Assembly (NCBI GenBank): GCA_028284225.1
Contig: JANQSD010000008.1
Location: forward strand, 39,585 to 103,584
DNA from: Arenicellales bacterium
Lineage (GTDB): Bacteria; Pseudomonadota; Gammaproteobacteria; Arenicellales; JAHEKD01
DNA: 64,000 bases
Reading direction: 5' to 3'
Shown in pieces: positions 28,682 through 38,656 of the stretch; positions within the stretch are counted from its first letter, which is position 1, and each line of letters opens with the position of its first letter. Below the pieces are notes generated by a model. The model made no database searches. It was not told where the DNA came from and saw only the letters and a program-made list of their open reading frames with translations. The position numbers and the translations under genes were made by a program.

Positions 28682-30073
28682 ATGCCAATCAACACAATAT
28701 TAATCACCCTGGTAGCTTTGTTGATATTTGGCTACTTTCTGGGGCGTAAGCGGTCATTGGCAGTTGCCGGCAGCACTGCCAAAGGATATTCGGATTTACA
28801 CTCGCTTCCCAGCTATTATGGCTATATGGTCGCGGTGTGGGCTGGAATTCCTGCTCTGATCATTCTACTAATTTGGTCGGCTTTCAGTTCCTCAATAGTC
28901 ACTTCTATGACAATTTCAGGCTTACCCGAGCAAATGCAAGCTCAATCAAAACAACAGCTGGGCTTGGTGATGAATGAAATCAAAAATTTAGCCAACTCGG
29001 GTTTGATTGCCAATGAAACAGATCCGATTAAACAAGCTGCAGCCGAGCATTATCAAAAGCTCACTCATATTAATACTATGGCTAAAACCGTTGTCGTATT
29101 TGTTATTGCTCTGATAGGCCTGGTTTTAGCCATGCGGCTAATAAAGCCCGAAACCCGGGCCAGAAACATAGTCGAAGGCGTTATACGCTGGACTATGATC
29201 ATTTGCGCTTCCATCGCTATATTAACCACTGTTGGCATTGTGATGTCGGTATTGTTTGAATCGCTGCTATTTTTTACCTCTGTATCACCAATAGAATTTT
29301 TGTTTGGGACTAAGTGGAGTCCTCAAACTTCAATTCGTACTGATCAGGTCGGCAGTTCAGGAAGCTTTGGTGCAATTCCGTTGTTCGTCGGTACTATGCT
29401 GATTTCAGCCGTGGCTTTATGCATAGCAGTGCCGGTTGGACTGATGTCCGCCATTTATTTATCAGAATATGCCAATAAAAATATTCGTGCTTTTGCTAAA
29501 CCCACTCTGGAAATTCTTGCTGGTATTCCAACTGTTGTTTACGGTTTTTTCGCAGCCCTGAGTGTGGCGCCTTTTATTCGCAATCTAGGGGAAAGCATTG
29601 GTCTTGATGTCGCTTCGGAAAGCGCCCTTGCAGCAGGCCTCGTTATGGGCATTATGATTATTCCCTTTGTATCCTCTTTGTCGGATGATGTCATTTCAGC
29701 CGTGCCTCAGGCAATGCGTGACGGTTCTTTTGGCATGGGTGCAACGAAATCAGAAACCATACGCCAGGTTATTATTCCTGCAGCCTTACCGGGTATTGTC
29801 GGTGGAATTTTATTAGCGGCATCTAGAGCAATAGGTGAAACCATGATTGTGGTCATGGCCGCCGGTTTATCAGCCAATCTAACGATAAACCCGTTAGAGG
29901 CCGTGACAACTGTAACTGTTCAGATTGTTACCTTATTAACCGGTGACCAGGAATTTGACAGCCCCAAAACATTAGCGGCCTTTGCATTAGGCTTGGGGCT
30001 ATTCGTAACCACCTTGGTATTAAATATCGTCGCACTGCATATCATTCGCAAATATCGCGAACAATATGAATAA
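28682..30073 (+). CDS. pstC: Phosphate ABC transporter permease PstC
   Basis: Inner-membrane permease of 463 residues. Compared with the 319-residue E. coli protein it has a long N-terminal extension with extra membrane segments and a soluble stretch (about 80-125). The binding-protein-dependent transport core follows (VGTMLISAVALCIAVPVGLMSAIYLSEYA ... EILAGIPTVVYGFFAAL ... ETIRQVIIPAALPGIVGGILLAASRAIGETM), including the EAA loop that contacts PstB. Cotranscribed with pstA, 18 bp apart. Confidence 0.95.
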   Translation: MPINTILITLVALLIFGYFLGRKRSLAVAGSTAKGYSDLHSLPSYYGYMVAVWAGIPALIILLIWSAFSSSIVTSMTISGLPEQMQAQSKQQLGLVMNEIKNLANSGLIANETDPIKQAAAEHYQKLTHINTMAKTVVVFVIALIGLVLAMRLIKPETRARNIVEGVIRWTMIICASIAILTTVGIVMSVLFESLLFFTSVSPIEFLFGTKWSPQTSIRTDQVGSSGSFGAIPLFVGTMLISAVALCIAVPVGLMSAIYLSEYANKNIRAFAKPTLEILAGIPTVVYGFFAALSVAPFIRNLGESIGLDVASESALAAGLVMGIMIIPFVSSLSDDVISAVPQAMRDGSFGMGATKSETIRQVIIPAALPGIVGGILLAASRAIGETMIVVMAAGLSANLTINPLEAVTTVTVQIVTLLTGDQEFDSPKTLAAFALGLGLFVTTLVLNIVALHIIRKYREQYE

Positions 30074-30091
30074 CGGGTTGGGATTGATTTC

Positions 30092-31372
30092 ATGAAAGAT
30101 TCAACAAAAATTATTAAAGCCGGACTTAACAAGCGTTATGCCAGGGAAAAACGTTTTAAGTTTTTTGGCTTGTGCTCCATCATTCTCAGTTTCGCGTTTC
30201 TGCTAATACTGCTGTCGACCATAGTAGGCAGAGGCCTACCTGCATTCCAGCAGACTTACATGAAGCTTGATGTGACATTAGATGAAGAAACCCTGGGAGT
30301 TACCAGCAACTCATCAAGCAAAGAGCTTTTTTCAGCTAAATACGACAAGGTCATCAGAAACACACTTTATGACATGTTCCCCAATGTGTCTGACCGCAAA
30401 GAAAAACGTGCATTACGTAATATTGTGAGTAACTCAGCTGCTTATGATCTACGCGACAAAGTTATCGCAAATCCGGAATTATTAGGCACCACTCAATCCT
30501 ACTGGTTTTTGGCTAAAGATGATGTTGATGTTTATATGAAAGGCAATATCGACCGTAATTTACCTGAGTCCGACCGTCGGATTAAAGACTTTCAATTGGT
30601 TTGGATCGACAGACTGATTGCAGAAGATCGACTGGAAAAACGTTTTAACACGGTACTGTTCAATGCTGCAGATTCAAGAGAACCTGAACAAGCCGGCATG
30701 CGCGGTGCAATCATGGGATCTTTTTTAACTATGCTGGTGACCTTACTACTTTCTTTTCCAGTCGCAGTGGCAGCAGCGGCCTACCTTGAAGAATTTGCAC
30801 CACAGAATAACCGCTGGGTTGATTTGATCGAAGTCAACATCAATAACCTGGCTGCTGTACCGTCTATTGTTTTTGGCTTACTAGGTTTGGCAGTATTCAT
30901 CAATTTCTTTGGGGTACCCCGATCTACGCCGTTGATTGGTGGACTTGTTCTTTCATTAATGACATTACCGACTATTATTATCGCAAGCCGAGCTGCAATT
31001 AAAGCGGTGCCACCTTCTATTAAGGAGGCTGCAATCGGCATGGGCGCATCGCCAGTACAAACACTATTTCAACACACACTGCCCCTGGCAATGCCGGGCA
31101 TTCTTACCGGAACAATTATCGGCATGGCACAGGCACTTGGCGAAACTGCCCCGCTATTAATGATCGGCATGGTTGCTTTCGTGGCTGAAGTCCCAGGTGG
31201 AATTTTTGACCCGGCAACAGTGATGCCGGTGCAGATCTATTTATGGTCTGATAGCCCTGAACGCGCATTTACCGAACGAACTTCGGCCGCTATTATGGTT
31301 TTATTAGCCTTTCTAATCGTCATGAATTTAATTGCGATTATCTTGCGCAAAAAATTCGAACGACGCTGGTAA
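30092..31372 (+). CDS. pstA: Phosphate ABC transporter permease PstA
   Basis: Second permease, 426 residues, again longer than E. coli PstA (296) because of a soluble insertion at about 55-195 between the first and second helices (probably periplasmic). The transport core has GSFLTMLVTLLLSFPVAVAAAAYLEEFAP, NNLAAVPSIVFGLLGLAVF and the EAA loop VQTLFQHTLPLAMPGILTG. It is followed 15 bp later by pstB. Confidence 0.95.
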   Translation: MKDSTKIIKAGLNKRYAREKRFKFFGLCSIILSFAFLLILLSTIVGRGLPAFQQTYMKLDVTLDEETLGVTSNSSSKELFSAKYDKVIRNTLYDMFPNVSDRKEKRALRNIVSNSAAYDLRDKVIANPELLGTTQSYWFLAKDDVDVYMKGNIDRNLPESDRRIKDFQLVWIDRLIAEDRLEKRFNTVLFNAADSREPEQAGMRGAIMGSFLTMLVTLLLSFPVAVAAAAYLEEFAPQNNRWVDLIEVNINNLAAVPSIVFGLLGLAVFINFFGVPRSTPLIGGLVLSLMTLPTIIIASRAAIKAVPPSIKEAAIGMGASPVQTLFQHTLPLAMPGILTGTIIGMAQALGETAPLLMIGMVAFVAEVPGGIFDPATVMPVQIYLWSDSPERAFTERTSAAIMVLLAFLIVMNLIAIILRKKFERRW

Positions 31373-31387
31373 CTTGAGACTACGACT

Positions 31388-32278
31388 ATGAACGAAATAC
31401 TGGAAACACTACCTGGGACTACAACTCAATCCTTACAATCGGATGAACCCAAACCCGAAGCCAAGACTCGAGATGAATTTGATGTTGAAATTGACGGCAC
31501 CGTGGGCCAACCTTTTGTCGACAACCCCAAAATGAGCTCACGCAATTGTGACGTCTTTTATGCTGAAAAACAGGCTATTTTTGATGTCAACGTTGACATT
31601 GGTCGCAATGAGATTATCGCCATGATTGGTCCCTCCGGTTGCGGCAAATCGACATACCTTCGTGTTCTTAACCGAATGAATGACACTATACCTATTTGTC
31701 GCACCACTGGCACGCACACGCTGGATGGCGAAGATATTTATGCCAAAGACCAGGATCCTGTTTTGCTCAGAGCACGGGTCGGCATGGTCTTTCAAAAACC
31801 AAATCCTTTTCCAAAATCGATCTACGACAATGTTGCTTATGGACCGCGTCTGCATGGTTTAACGAGTAATCGCTCAGAATTAGACGACCTGGTTGAAGCA
31901 AGCTTAACCAAAGCGGGTTTGTTCAAAGAAGTAAAAGATGACTTGCAAAAACCAGGCACAGGCCTGTCGGGTGGTCAGCAGCAACGCCTTTGCATCGCCC
32001 GTGCAATTGCCGTCGACCCGGAAGTCATTTTAATGGACGAACCGACTTCTGCGCTGGACCCGATCGCTACAGCGATAATAGAAGAGTTAATGGACGATCT
32101 TAAGGAAAGTTATACCATTGCAATTGTCACTCACTCTATGCAACAAGCCGCCAGAGTATCGCAACGCACCGCTTATTTTCATCTTGGGCGATTAGTTGAA
32201 GTTAATGACACGGATAAGGTTTTTACTAATCCTGAGCACCAGTTAACTGAAAACTACATTACCGGCCGTTTCGGCTGA
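31388..32278 (+). CDS. pstB: Phosphate ABC transporter ATPase PstB
   Basis: ATPase of 296 residues with an N-terminal extension of about 45 residues rich in Glu, Asp and Pro before the ABC fold ([21 protein letters not shown]). Walker [11 protein letters not shown]-loop [22 protein letters not shown], signature [14 protein letters not shown] and Walker [14 protein letters not shown] are all intact. The [12 protein letters not shown]-loop is specific to PstB. Confidence 0.97.
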   Translation: MNEILETLPGTTTQSLQSDEPKPEAKTRDEFDVEIDGTVGQPFVDNPKMSSRNCDVFYAEKQAIFDVNVDIGRNEIIAMIGPSGCGKSTYLRVLNRMNDTIPICRTTGTHTLDGEDIYAKDQDPVLLRARVGMVFQKPNPFPKSIYDNVAYGPRLHGLTSNRSELDDLVEASLTKAGLFKEVKDDLQKPGTGLSGGQQQRLCIARAIAVDPEVILMDEPTSALDPIATAIIEELMDDLKESYTIAIVTHSMQQAARVSQRTAYFHLGRLVEVNDTDKVFTNPEHQLTENYITGRFG

Positions 32279-32311
32279 TTCACCTTCAATTTATTCATGT
32301 AGGAATTGATT

Positions 32312-33028
32312 ATGGAACTCGGACAACACATATCCCAACGCTACGACCAAGAGCTTGAAGATATTCGAAACCAGGTCTTGAAAATGGGCGGCCTGGTCGA
32401 AAAGCAAGCCGAAAATGCTGTAAAAGCTTTACTTGATCGTGATGCTGAGCTTGCCGAAGAAGTGGCTTCTACCGACTACAAAATAAATAAAATGGAAGTG
32501 GAAATCGATGATGAGTGCACTCGTGTTATTGCCCGCCGCCAACCTGCGGCCAGCGATTTACGCCTGATCATTGCTGTTATCAAAGTTATCACTGACCTTG
32601 AGCGCATTGGTGATGAAGCAGAAAAAATCGGTGTCTACTCAATCAAGCTTGCCAAAAAGAAAGTCTCGAATGGCATGCACTACGATTTAACTCATTTGAG
32701 CAAATTAGTACTGGCTATGCTACACGATTCGCTCGATGCATTTGCCCGTCTAGATGACGAACAAGCTTTGAAAATTGTCGGCAAGAATGAAATCATCAAC
32801 AAGGAAATCAACAGCCTTACTCGTCTGTTAATCACACATATGATGGAGGATACCCGCAATATAAAAAATGCCCTGAGAATTAATTGGTGTGCCAGATCAC
32901 TGGAACGCATTGGTGATCATTCACGCAATATTTCTGAGTATGTTGTATTTTTAGCAAAGGGCAAAGATATCCGTCATACAGATATCGATACTATTCGTGC
33001 CGAATATAACCTTGACGATGAAGATTAA
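32312..33028 (+). CDS. phoU: Phosphate regulon negative regulator PhoU
   Basis: All-helical metal-binding protein of 238 residues from ATG 32312, chosen over an in-frame TTG two codons earlier because AGGA lies 7 bases upstream. The two three-helix PhoU repeats each have the conserved E/D-rich patches (DLRLIIAVIKVITDLERIGDEAEKI; NALRINWCARSLERIGDHSRNISEY). It couples the Pst transporter to PhoR to keep the Pho regulon off in phosphate-replete cells. Confidence 0.96.
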   Translation: MELGQHISQRYDQELEDIRNQVLKMGGLVEKQAENAVKALLDRDAELAEEVASTDYKINKMEVEIDDECTRVIARRQPAASDLRLIIAVIKVITDLERIGDEAEKIGVYSIKLAKKKVSNGMHYDLTHLSKLVLAMLHDSLDAFARLDDEQALKIVGKNEIINKEINSLTRLLITHMMEDTRNIKNALRINWCARSLERIGDHSRNISEYVVFLAKGKDIRHTDIDTIRAEYNLDDED

Positions 33029-33064
33029 TTACGGGCCATTAACAGCAATTTGTAACTGAGATAG

Positions 33065-33748
33065 ATGTTCAATATCCTCATCGTCGAAGATGATCTGCCT
33101 ATCAGCGCCATGTTGAAAAGTTTTTTACTATCAAAACAATATTCAGTGGAAGAAGCAATTGATGCTGAACAAGCCATGGCAAAGTTACATAAATCAAATA
33201 TTGATTTGATCTTACTTGATTGGATGTTACCTGATGTAAGTGGTCCCAGCCTGATTAAAACTATCCGCAAAGACAGCAGGAAAAAAGATATTCCCATCAT
33301 CATGTTGACCGCCAAGGCCGAAGAAACCGATAAAATACAAGGTCTTGAATATGGCGCGGATGATTACATGACCAAGCCAGTTTCACTCAAAGAACTGTTA
33401 GCACGAATCAGGGCATTATTAAGGCGTACCCAAGGGATTGATCAGGACAGCATTATTCAAAAAGGGGAAATAGCGCTAAATATTGACAATAATCAACTTA
33501 TTATTAAAGGCAAAAATGTCAATATAGGCAAAACAGAACTGCGTCTGTTACATTACCTAATGAGGACTTCAGGACGCCCTCATTCTCGCAGCAAATTATT
33601 GGATCAAGTCTGGGGACAAGGTGTTTTTATTGAGGAACGAACTGTTGATGTACATATCTTGCGTTTGCGTAAAATTCTTAAAGCCCACGGTGTCGACCAT
33701 ATGGTTCAGACCGTTCGTGGTGTTGGCTACCGCTTTACTGAAAAATAA
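33065..33748 (+). CDS. phoB: Phosphate regulon response regulator PhoB
   Basis: OmpR-family regulator of 227 residues. Receiver with acidic pair ED (8-9), phospho-acceptor Asp52 (LLDWMLPD), Thr at IIMLTA and Lys in KPVSLKELLARIRALLRR; winged-helix output ends EERTVDVHILRLRKIL...VQTVRGVGYRF. It would bind the Pho box before pstS, closing the loop. phoR follows after 17 bp. Confidence 0.95.
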   Translation: MFNILIVEDDLPISAMLKSFLLSKQYSVEEAIDAEQAMAKLHKSNIDLILLDWMLPDVSGPSLIKTIRKDSRKKDIPIIMLTAKAEETDKIQGLEYGADDYMTKPVSLKELLARIRALLRRTQGIDQDSIIQKGEIALNIDNNQLIIKGKNVNIGKTELRLLHYLMRTSGRPHSRSKLLDQVWGQGVFIEERTVDVHILRLRKILKAHGVDHMVQTVRGVGYRFTEK

Positions 33749-33765
33749 CTTGTTCTCTTTTTTCC

Positions 33766-35073
33766 ATGGATAGCCATTACTGGGCCACAGAATTATGGCG
33801 GATCACCCTGTTTGTATTTTTGGCTATTGTCGCTGGGAGCATTTCCGGTCAGTGGCTGATTAGCATTACTATTATTTCTATTAGCTACTCTGTCTGGCTT
33901 CTTTATAAGTTAAACAATTTAAATCAATGGCTTAAGAGCAAAAGTTATCGTAAAAACTCTCCTGATAACAGCGGCATTTGGGAACGAATTGAAACCCAGA
34001 TTCGTAATATCAACCGCACCAGTGACAAAAACAAAAAACGCACCAACAAACTGTTAAAGCGGTTTCAAGGTATCGTTAAAGGACTGCCCTACGCCACAAT
34101 CATTTTAAATGAGAATAACGAAATCGAGTGGGCTAATGAAAAAGCATTGAGCTATCTGAATATTGACATAAGCAAAGACCGAGGCCAGCGTATCGATAAC
34201 CTGTTACGTTCACCGGAAGCGGTGAAGATTGTTAATAAAAAACGTAATCAGGAAATTGAAATTTCGTTGCCCCATAATAATGAACGCCGCCTCGCAGTCC
34301 AATATGTGCCTGTTCAAAAAGATCTTAAGCTGGTTTTGGCACGAGATATTAGTGACCGTATAAATGTTCAGCAAATGCGCAAGAATTTTATTTCTAATGC
34401 TTCACATGAATTGCGCACTCCTCTTACCGTCATCTCTGGATATTTAGAAATGATGGCCGATGATGAAAACCTTCCTGGTCATCTAAAATCTGCAGTTAAA
34501 CATTCCTCAATACAATCAGCCAGGATGAAAGACATTATCGAAGACATGCTGACGCTTTCAAGACTTGAAAAGTCCGAACTCGATGAAGAATCCTGTTCAA
34601 ATGTCGACGTTGCATCAATTTTGAACAGCATCTGCAACGATGAAATAAAGATTACATCTTCAAACTCTCATAGATTGATAACTGACATTGATAACCGCTT
34701 ACATCTACTCGGAGTGGAATCTGAAATTGTCAGTGTTTGTAGTAACTTAATTCAAAATGCAATAAAACACACACCGTCGGAAACCGAAATTCGAGTAAGC
34801 TGGAAACAGCAAGATAACGGCAATGCTTGTTTATCAATCGATGACAATGGCCCAGGTATCCCGGATGAGCATATCGGCAACCTGACTCAACGCTTCTATC
34901 GAGTTGATAAAGGCCGCTCCCGAGATCAGGGCGGGACAGGTTTAGGCTTGGCAATTGTGCAACATATCATTCAACGCCATGGCGGAGAATTAGAAATCTC
35001 TAGCATTATCAACAAAGGCTCAACATTTAGTGCTGTATTTCCTGCAGATAAAGTAGTTGACATAAATAAATAA
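33766..35073 (+). CDS. phoR: Phosphate regulon sensor kinase PhoR
   Basis: Membrane histidine kinase of 435 residues: two adjacent N-terminal helices with almost no periplasmic loop (about 10-48), a basic linker, a PAS domain (about 100-195), the HisKA box with His214 (SNASHELRTPLTVISGYL) and an ATPase domain with N box NLIQNAIKHTP and G boxes DDNGPGIP and GGTGLGLAI. The missing periplasmic sensor is normal for PhoR, which reads the Pst-PhoU state. Confidence 0.95.
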   Translation: MDSHYWATELWRITLFVFLAIVAGSISGQWLISITIISISYSVWLLYKLNNLNQWLKSKSYRKNSPDNSGIWERIETQIRNINRTSDKNKKRTNKLLKRFQGIVKGLPYATIILNENNEIEWANEKALSYLNIDISKDRGQRIDNLLRSPEAVKIVNKKRNQEIEISLPHNNERRLAVQYVPVQKDLKLVLARDISDRINVQQMRKNFISNASHELRTPLTVISGYLEMMADDENLPGHLKSAVKHSSIQSARMKDIIEDMLTLSRLEKSELDEESCSNVDVASILNSICNDEIKITSSNSHRLITDIDNRLHLLGVESEIVSVCSNLIQNAIKHTPSETEIRVSWKQQDNGNACLSIDDNGPGIPDEHIGNLTQRFYRVDKGRSRDQGGTGLGLAIVQHIIQRHGGELEISSIINKGSTFSAVFPADKVVDINK

Positions 35074-35161
35074 AATAAATATCTAAAATTTCATTACTCG
35101 CATTATTCCGGTATTCTCAAGGTACCATTTATAATTTATATGAATTTTTGAATCTATAACG

Positions 35162-36313
35162 ATGGTCAATGAAGAATTAAAACTGTCTATGACCCAGTGG
35201 CGGCATCATTTACATGCCAACCCGGAATTAGGCTTCAATGAACACAAAACCGCCAGCTTTATCGAAGACCTGCTAACACAATGGAATATTGAACACTATA
35301 CGGGGGTTGGTGGCACCGGTGTTGTGGCCAGGCTCACTAAAGGTAATAGCGATAAATCAATCGCGCTACGTGCGGATATCGACGCCCTGCCGATCCAGGA
35401 AATAAACGATTTTGATTACCGTTCGACCCAACTAGGTGTAATGCATGCCTGTGGGCACGACGGCCACACCAGCATGCTTTTAGGTGCAGCCAAATATTTG
35501 GCTGACCATGGCGAATTTAATGGTTCGGTTGTATTCATTTTTCAGCCTAATGAAGAACACGGTGAAGGTGCTTTAGCCATGATCGACGATGGCTTGTTTG
35601 ATCGTTTCAGAGTCGATGAAATCTACGGCATGCACAATATTCCAGGTATGGAGATTAATACTTTTGCTAGCCGCCCCGGGATAATGTGCGCCAGCGAAAG
35701 TTTATTTGAGATCAATATTCAGGCACAAGGCGGTCATGCCGCTGCACCACATATGGGAGTCGACGCAATTATTGTCGGTGCTGAAGTGGTCAATGCGCTG
35801 CAAACAGTCATCGCCAGGAAAATTGATCCTGCTGAAAGTGGTGTGGTCTCAGTGACAGAATTTATTACAGACGGTTGCCGCAATGTATTACCCGGGAACG
35901 CAATATTAAAAGGCGATGTACGCGCCTTGAACCCGCAAACACGCAATTTAATCGAACAAAAAATGCGACAAATAATTGAAGGTATCGCTATTTCTCATGG
36001 AGTAACGATTGACTTCAGTTTTGAAAGTGTATTTATTGAAGTGATTAACGATAATCAAATTACTAACTATGCGGTTAATGCGGCTCAATCAATATCACCA
36101 AATGTACAAAACAATATCAATCCTATAACCTTCTCTGAGGATTTTGCCCATTTTGCCGCTCAGCGGCCCGGGTGTTTTATGTTAATGGGTAACGGCACAG
36201 ACGGCAGCCATGGACAACCGCTACATTCACCGGATTACAATTTTAATGACAATGCGCTGATACCAGGTGTTAACTATTGGGTCTCGCTGGTCGAGCAACG
36301 TTTAAATACTTAA
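35162..36313 (+). CDS. M20-family amidohydrolase (hippurate-hydrolase-like)
   Basis: Zn/Mn-dependent amidohydrolase of the M20D type, 383 residues. Ligand motifs: the Cys-His of MHACGHDGHTSML, the EEH of QPNEEHGEGA, the HNIPGM histidine and SEDFAHF near the C-terminus; a lid domain lies between (about 180-290). Members cleave N-acyl amino acids, indole-acetyl conjugates or hippurate. The M24 gene starts one base after its stop, so the two probably act in one degradative pathway. Substrate unknown. Confidence 0.9.
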   Translation: MVNEELKLSMTQWRHHLHANPELGFNEHKTASFIEDLLTQWNIEHYTGVGGTGVVARLTKGNSDKSIALRADIDALPIQEINDFDYRSTQLGVMHACGHDGHTSMLLGAAKYLADHGEFNGSVVFIFQPNEEHGEGALAMIDDGLFDRFRVDEIYGMHNIPGMEINTFASRPGIMCASESLFEINIQAQGGHAAAPHMGVDAIIVGAEVVNALQTVIARKIDPAESGVVSVTEFITDGCRNVLPGNAILKGDVRALNPQTRNLIEQKMRQIIEGIAISHGVTIDFSFESVFIEVINDNQITNYAVNAAQSISPNVQNNINPITFSEDFAHFAAQRPGCFMLMGNGTDGSHGQPLHSPDYNFNDNALIPGVNYWVSLVEQRLNT

Positions 36314-36314
36314 A

Positions 36315-37466
36315 ATGTTTCGAAAAAGACAACAACAACTTTGCAGGCATCTACAAAAACAGAATATTGATGTTGCTTTAATCACTGACGATGACAGTGT
36401 TTATTATTTCTCAGGCTATTATGACTACCTGCACATGGATTTTGGGCGCCCAACCATTCTAGTGGTTGAATCGAATGGTAACAGCTGCTTAATCACACCG
36501 ATGATGGAACTTGACATGGCTGAAGCAGCAGCCCACGTTGATACTATTCAACCCTGGAATGACGGCAAGGGGAATGAATGGCGTGGCCCCTTGGCGGTGA
36601 TACTCGAAGGCAAAGCCACAATCGCTATCGAACCCGATTTAATTCCTCCCATTGTTAATCGATATATCACACAGGCAGTAGAAAAAGAAAACCTGCGAAC
36701 TGTCAGCTCAATTATTGCTGATATGCGCATGATCAAATCAACAGAAGAATTAAAAATAGCCAGGCACGCCGGCCAGGTGGCCATGGCAATGATGGAAGCT
36801 GCTAAAAATACCATAGGCAAAAATGTAGCTGAATACGAAGTTGCACTGGCAACTTCTAAGGCAGGCACACGTAAAGCCGCTGAACTTTTGGGTCAATACT
36901 ACCCTGACCCAAGAATGTCGCCTAACACGCATTTTCTCCAAATCATGGCCTCGGGTAAAGACATTACCATGCCTCATCATCGGGCATCGACTAAACGAAT
37001 TCAGTACGGTGATCCTGTTTTCATGTGTTTCTGCGGCATGACAAATTTCCATCATTTTAAACTCGGTTTTGACCGAACCTTTTGGGTCGGTGAAATTATC
37101 GAACCATCACAACGAGCAGTTTATGAAATTGCTGTTGAAAGCCAGACTGCTGCACTACAAAAGCTTGGCCCGGGTGTCAGTGCTGAAGAAGTACACGCTG
37201 AATATGCTGAGGTAATCCAAACTGCAGGTTATGAGTACCCTTTCCGCTGTGGGCGAGCAACAGGTTTTAGTTTCCTGGAAAAACCGCAATTAGTTTTTGG
37301 TGATAAAACTATTCTCGAGCCCGGCATGGTATTTGCTGTTGACGGATCTGTGACAGACTCGAAAATATCGTTTAGGGCCCAGGTAGGTGACAGTTTCATC
37401 ATTACTGAATCAGGTTACGAACCCATTACTCACTTTTCAAAAGAACTAGAAGATATTATTTTATAA
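36315..37466 (+). CDS. M24-family (creatinase/aminopeptidase P fold) hydrolase, probably metal-independent
   Basis: A 383-residue pita-bread protein: N-terminal creatinase-N-like domain (VALITDDDSVYYFSGYYDYL...) and C-terminal M24 domain from about 155. Where metal-dependent M24 peptidases carry two Asp ligands (x-D-x-G ... S-D-x-T-R) this protein has PVFMCFCGMTNFHHF and LGFDRTF, so both seem lost, and GRATGFSFLE replaces the HGIG box. That pattern resembles creatinase and ectoine hydrolase rather than aminopeptidase P. With the adjacent M20 enzyme, an amidine or cyclic-amide catabolic step is plausible. Confidence 0.8.
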   Translation: MFRKRQQQLCRHLQKQNIDVALITDDDSVYYFSGYYDYLHMDFGRPTILVVESNGNSCLITPMMELDMAEAAAHVDTIQPWNDGKGNEWRGPLAVILEGKATIAIEPDLIPPIVNRYITQAVEKENLRTVSSIIADMRMIKSTEELKIARHAGQVAMAMMEAAKNTIGKNVAEYEVALATSKAGTRKAAELLGQYYPDPRMSPNTHFLQIMASGKDITMPHHRASTKRIQYGDPVFMCFCGMTNFHHFKLGFDRTFWVGEIIEPSQRAVYEIAVESQTAALQKLGPGVSAEEVHAEYAEVIQTAGYEYPFRCGRATGFSFLEKPQLVFGDKTILEPGMVFAVDGSVTDSKISFRAQVGDSFIITESGYEPITHFSKELEDIIL

Positions 37467-37481
37467 ACAACGTCATCAGAA

Positions 37482-38633
37482 TTAATCGAAAAATACTTGT
37501 TCTATTAGTTCTTCTACGGTTTGATAATCCGGATTATACGTGGTCCTGGCAACAGCAATCCCGTCCGGCGAAGCGGTGTGTTGAGCCCCATACCAATGCT
37601 GCTTAGATCTCATGCAAGCCATGAAAATCGGATAGTCATTACCATTACAAATAAGCAAATTTCTCGACTTACCAAGCAAATCATTGTCAGGTGAATTGAT
37701 CATGCTCAAATGAGATTGATTCAGAATTCGTAGCGCCGGATAGTAACTTTCCCGAATAACTTCATTTGTGTTTTTATCAAGACCTGGTTGCTCATTGTAA
37801 ATCAACAATCTTTTTTTGTCCGAGGTAAACCGCCTTTGAAAAATGTCACGCACGTATTCAACGTCAACTACTGAATCTTGCATCGTAATAACAGCCAACA
37901 CCGGCATTTTCAATAGATGAGTTTGCCAATGCCTTTTTAAATACTTAGTCATGTTGTAATACTGCGTGGCAGAATTGATAGGAATAGAATTATATTTAGT
38001 CGGGTTGTCTTCGATGATCAGACCGCCAAACATATACGGTTCAAACTTGGCATAAACCCATGACCAGCGTAACCATTTTTTGAGCTTGCTTTCATACGCC
38101 GGAGAGACAAGAAATAGCCCCGCTATATCTGCATATTCAAGCGCCAGAATTGTTGCTATTACACCTCCCAAGGAAAAACCGCCCAAATAAATCGGGGTTT
38201 CATCTTGATTCCAAAGCTGCAAATGTTTACGAGCGGCTTTAAGCCAGGTTTTATAAGAAATTTCCAGCATTTCGTCAGGATGGGAACCGTGCCCCGGCAA
38301 TAATACTGCACGCACATCAAATCCTCTGGCAGATAAACTGTTAGCCATGTCCACCCACACATAAGTCGAATCATTTAGGCCATGAAAAAGCAAAAATTTA
38401 CCGCGGTATTCGACATTTTTATTCGCACTAATTTCAAACGGCAAATTCAGTCTGATTTGCTGCTGCGAACGCTGCGGCAGGCTGCGCTTACTAATATATT
38501 GATAAACATCCTGCCTATGTTCCGCAAAGTCGACAACTGGGCCGGGAAATTTTTCAGCAATAGTATTAGCTGAAATAGATTTGTTAAAACCACTCGCTAA
38601 AAAAATGATTAGCAAGTAGTTAATTAATTTCAT
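37482..38633 (-). CDS. Exported alpha/beta hydrolase (serine hydrolase, S33/lysophospholipase-like)
   Basis: A 383-residue hydrolase with an N-terminal signal (MKLINYLLIIFLASGFNKSISA). The core shows the oxyanion strand FLLFHGLNDSTYVW, LLPGHG, the nucleophile elbow G-F-S-L-G-G, an Asp in TMQDSVVD and a His in LNQSHLSM, so the catalytic triad appears complete. A stretch at about 190-250 is likely a lid. The C-terminal 80 residues contain three Cys and are unusual for the family. Substrate unknown; esterase or monoacylglycerol lipase activity is plausible. Confidence 0.8.
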   Translation of the reverse strand: MKLINYLLIIFLASGFNKSISANTIAEKFPGPVVDFAEHRQDVYQYISKRSLPQRSQQQIRLNLPFEISANKNVEYRGKFLLFHGLNDSTYVWVDMANSLSARGFDVRAVLLPGHGSHPDEMLEISYKTWLKAARKHLQLWNQDETPIYLGGFSLGGVIATILALEYADIAGLFLVSPAYESKLKKWLRWSWVYAKFEPYMFGGLIIEDNPTKYNSIPINSATQYYNMTKYLKRHWQTHLLKMPVLAVITMQDSVVDVEYVRDIFQRRFTSDKKRLLIYNEQPGLDKNTNEVIRESYYPALRILNQSHLSMINSPDNDLLGKSRNLLICNGNDYPIFMACMRSKQHWYGAQHTASPDGIAVARTTYNPDYQTVEELIEQVFFD

Positions 38634-38656
38634 GACTCGAAAGATTTAGATGTCTG

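Noticed and set aside
35162..37466. Ectoine degradation genes doeA-doeB
   Set aside because: The M24 protein is creatinase-like, but DoeB is not of the M20 family seen here and no other ectoine genes are adjacent.
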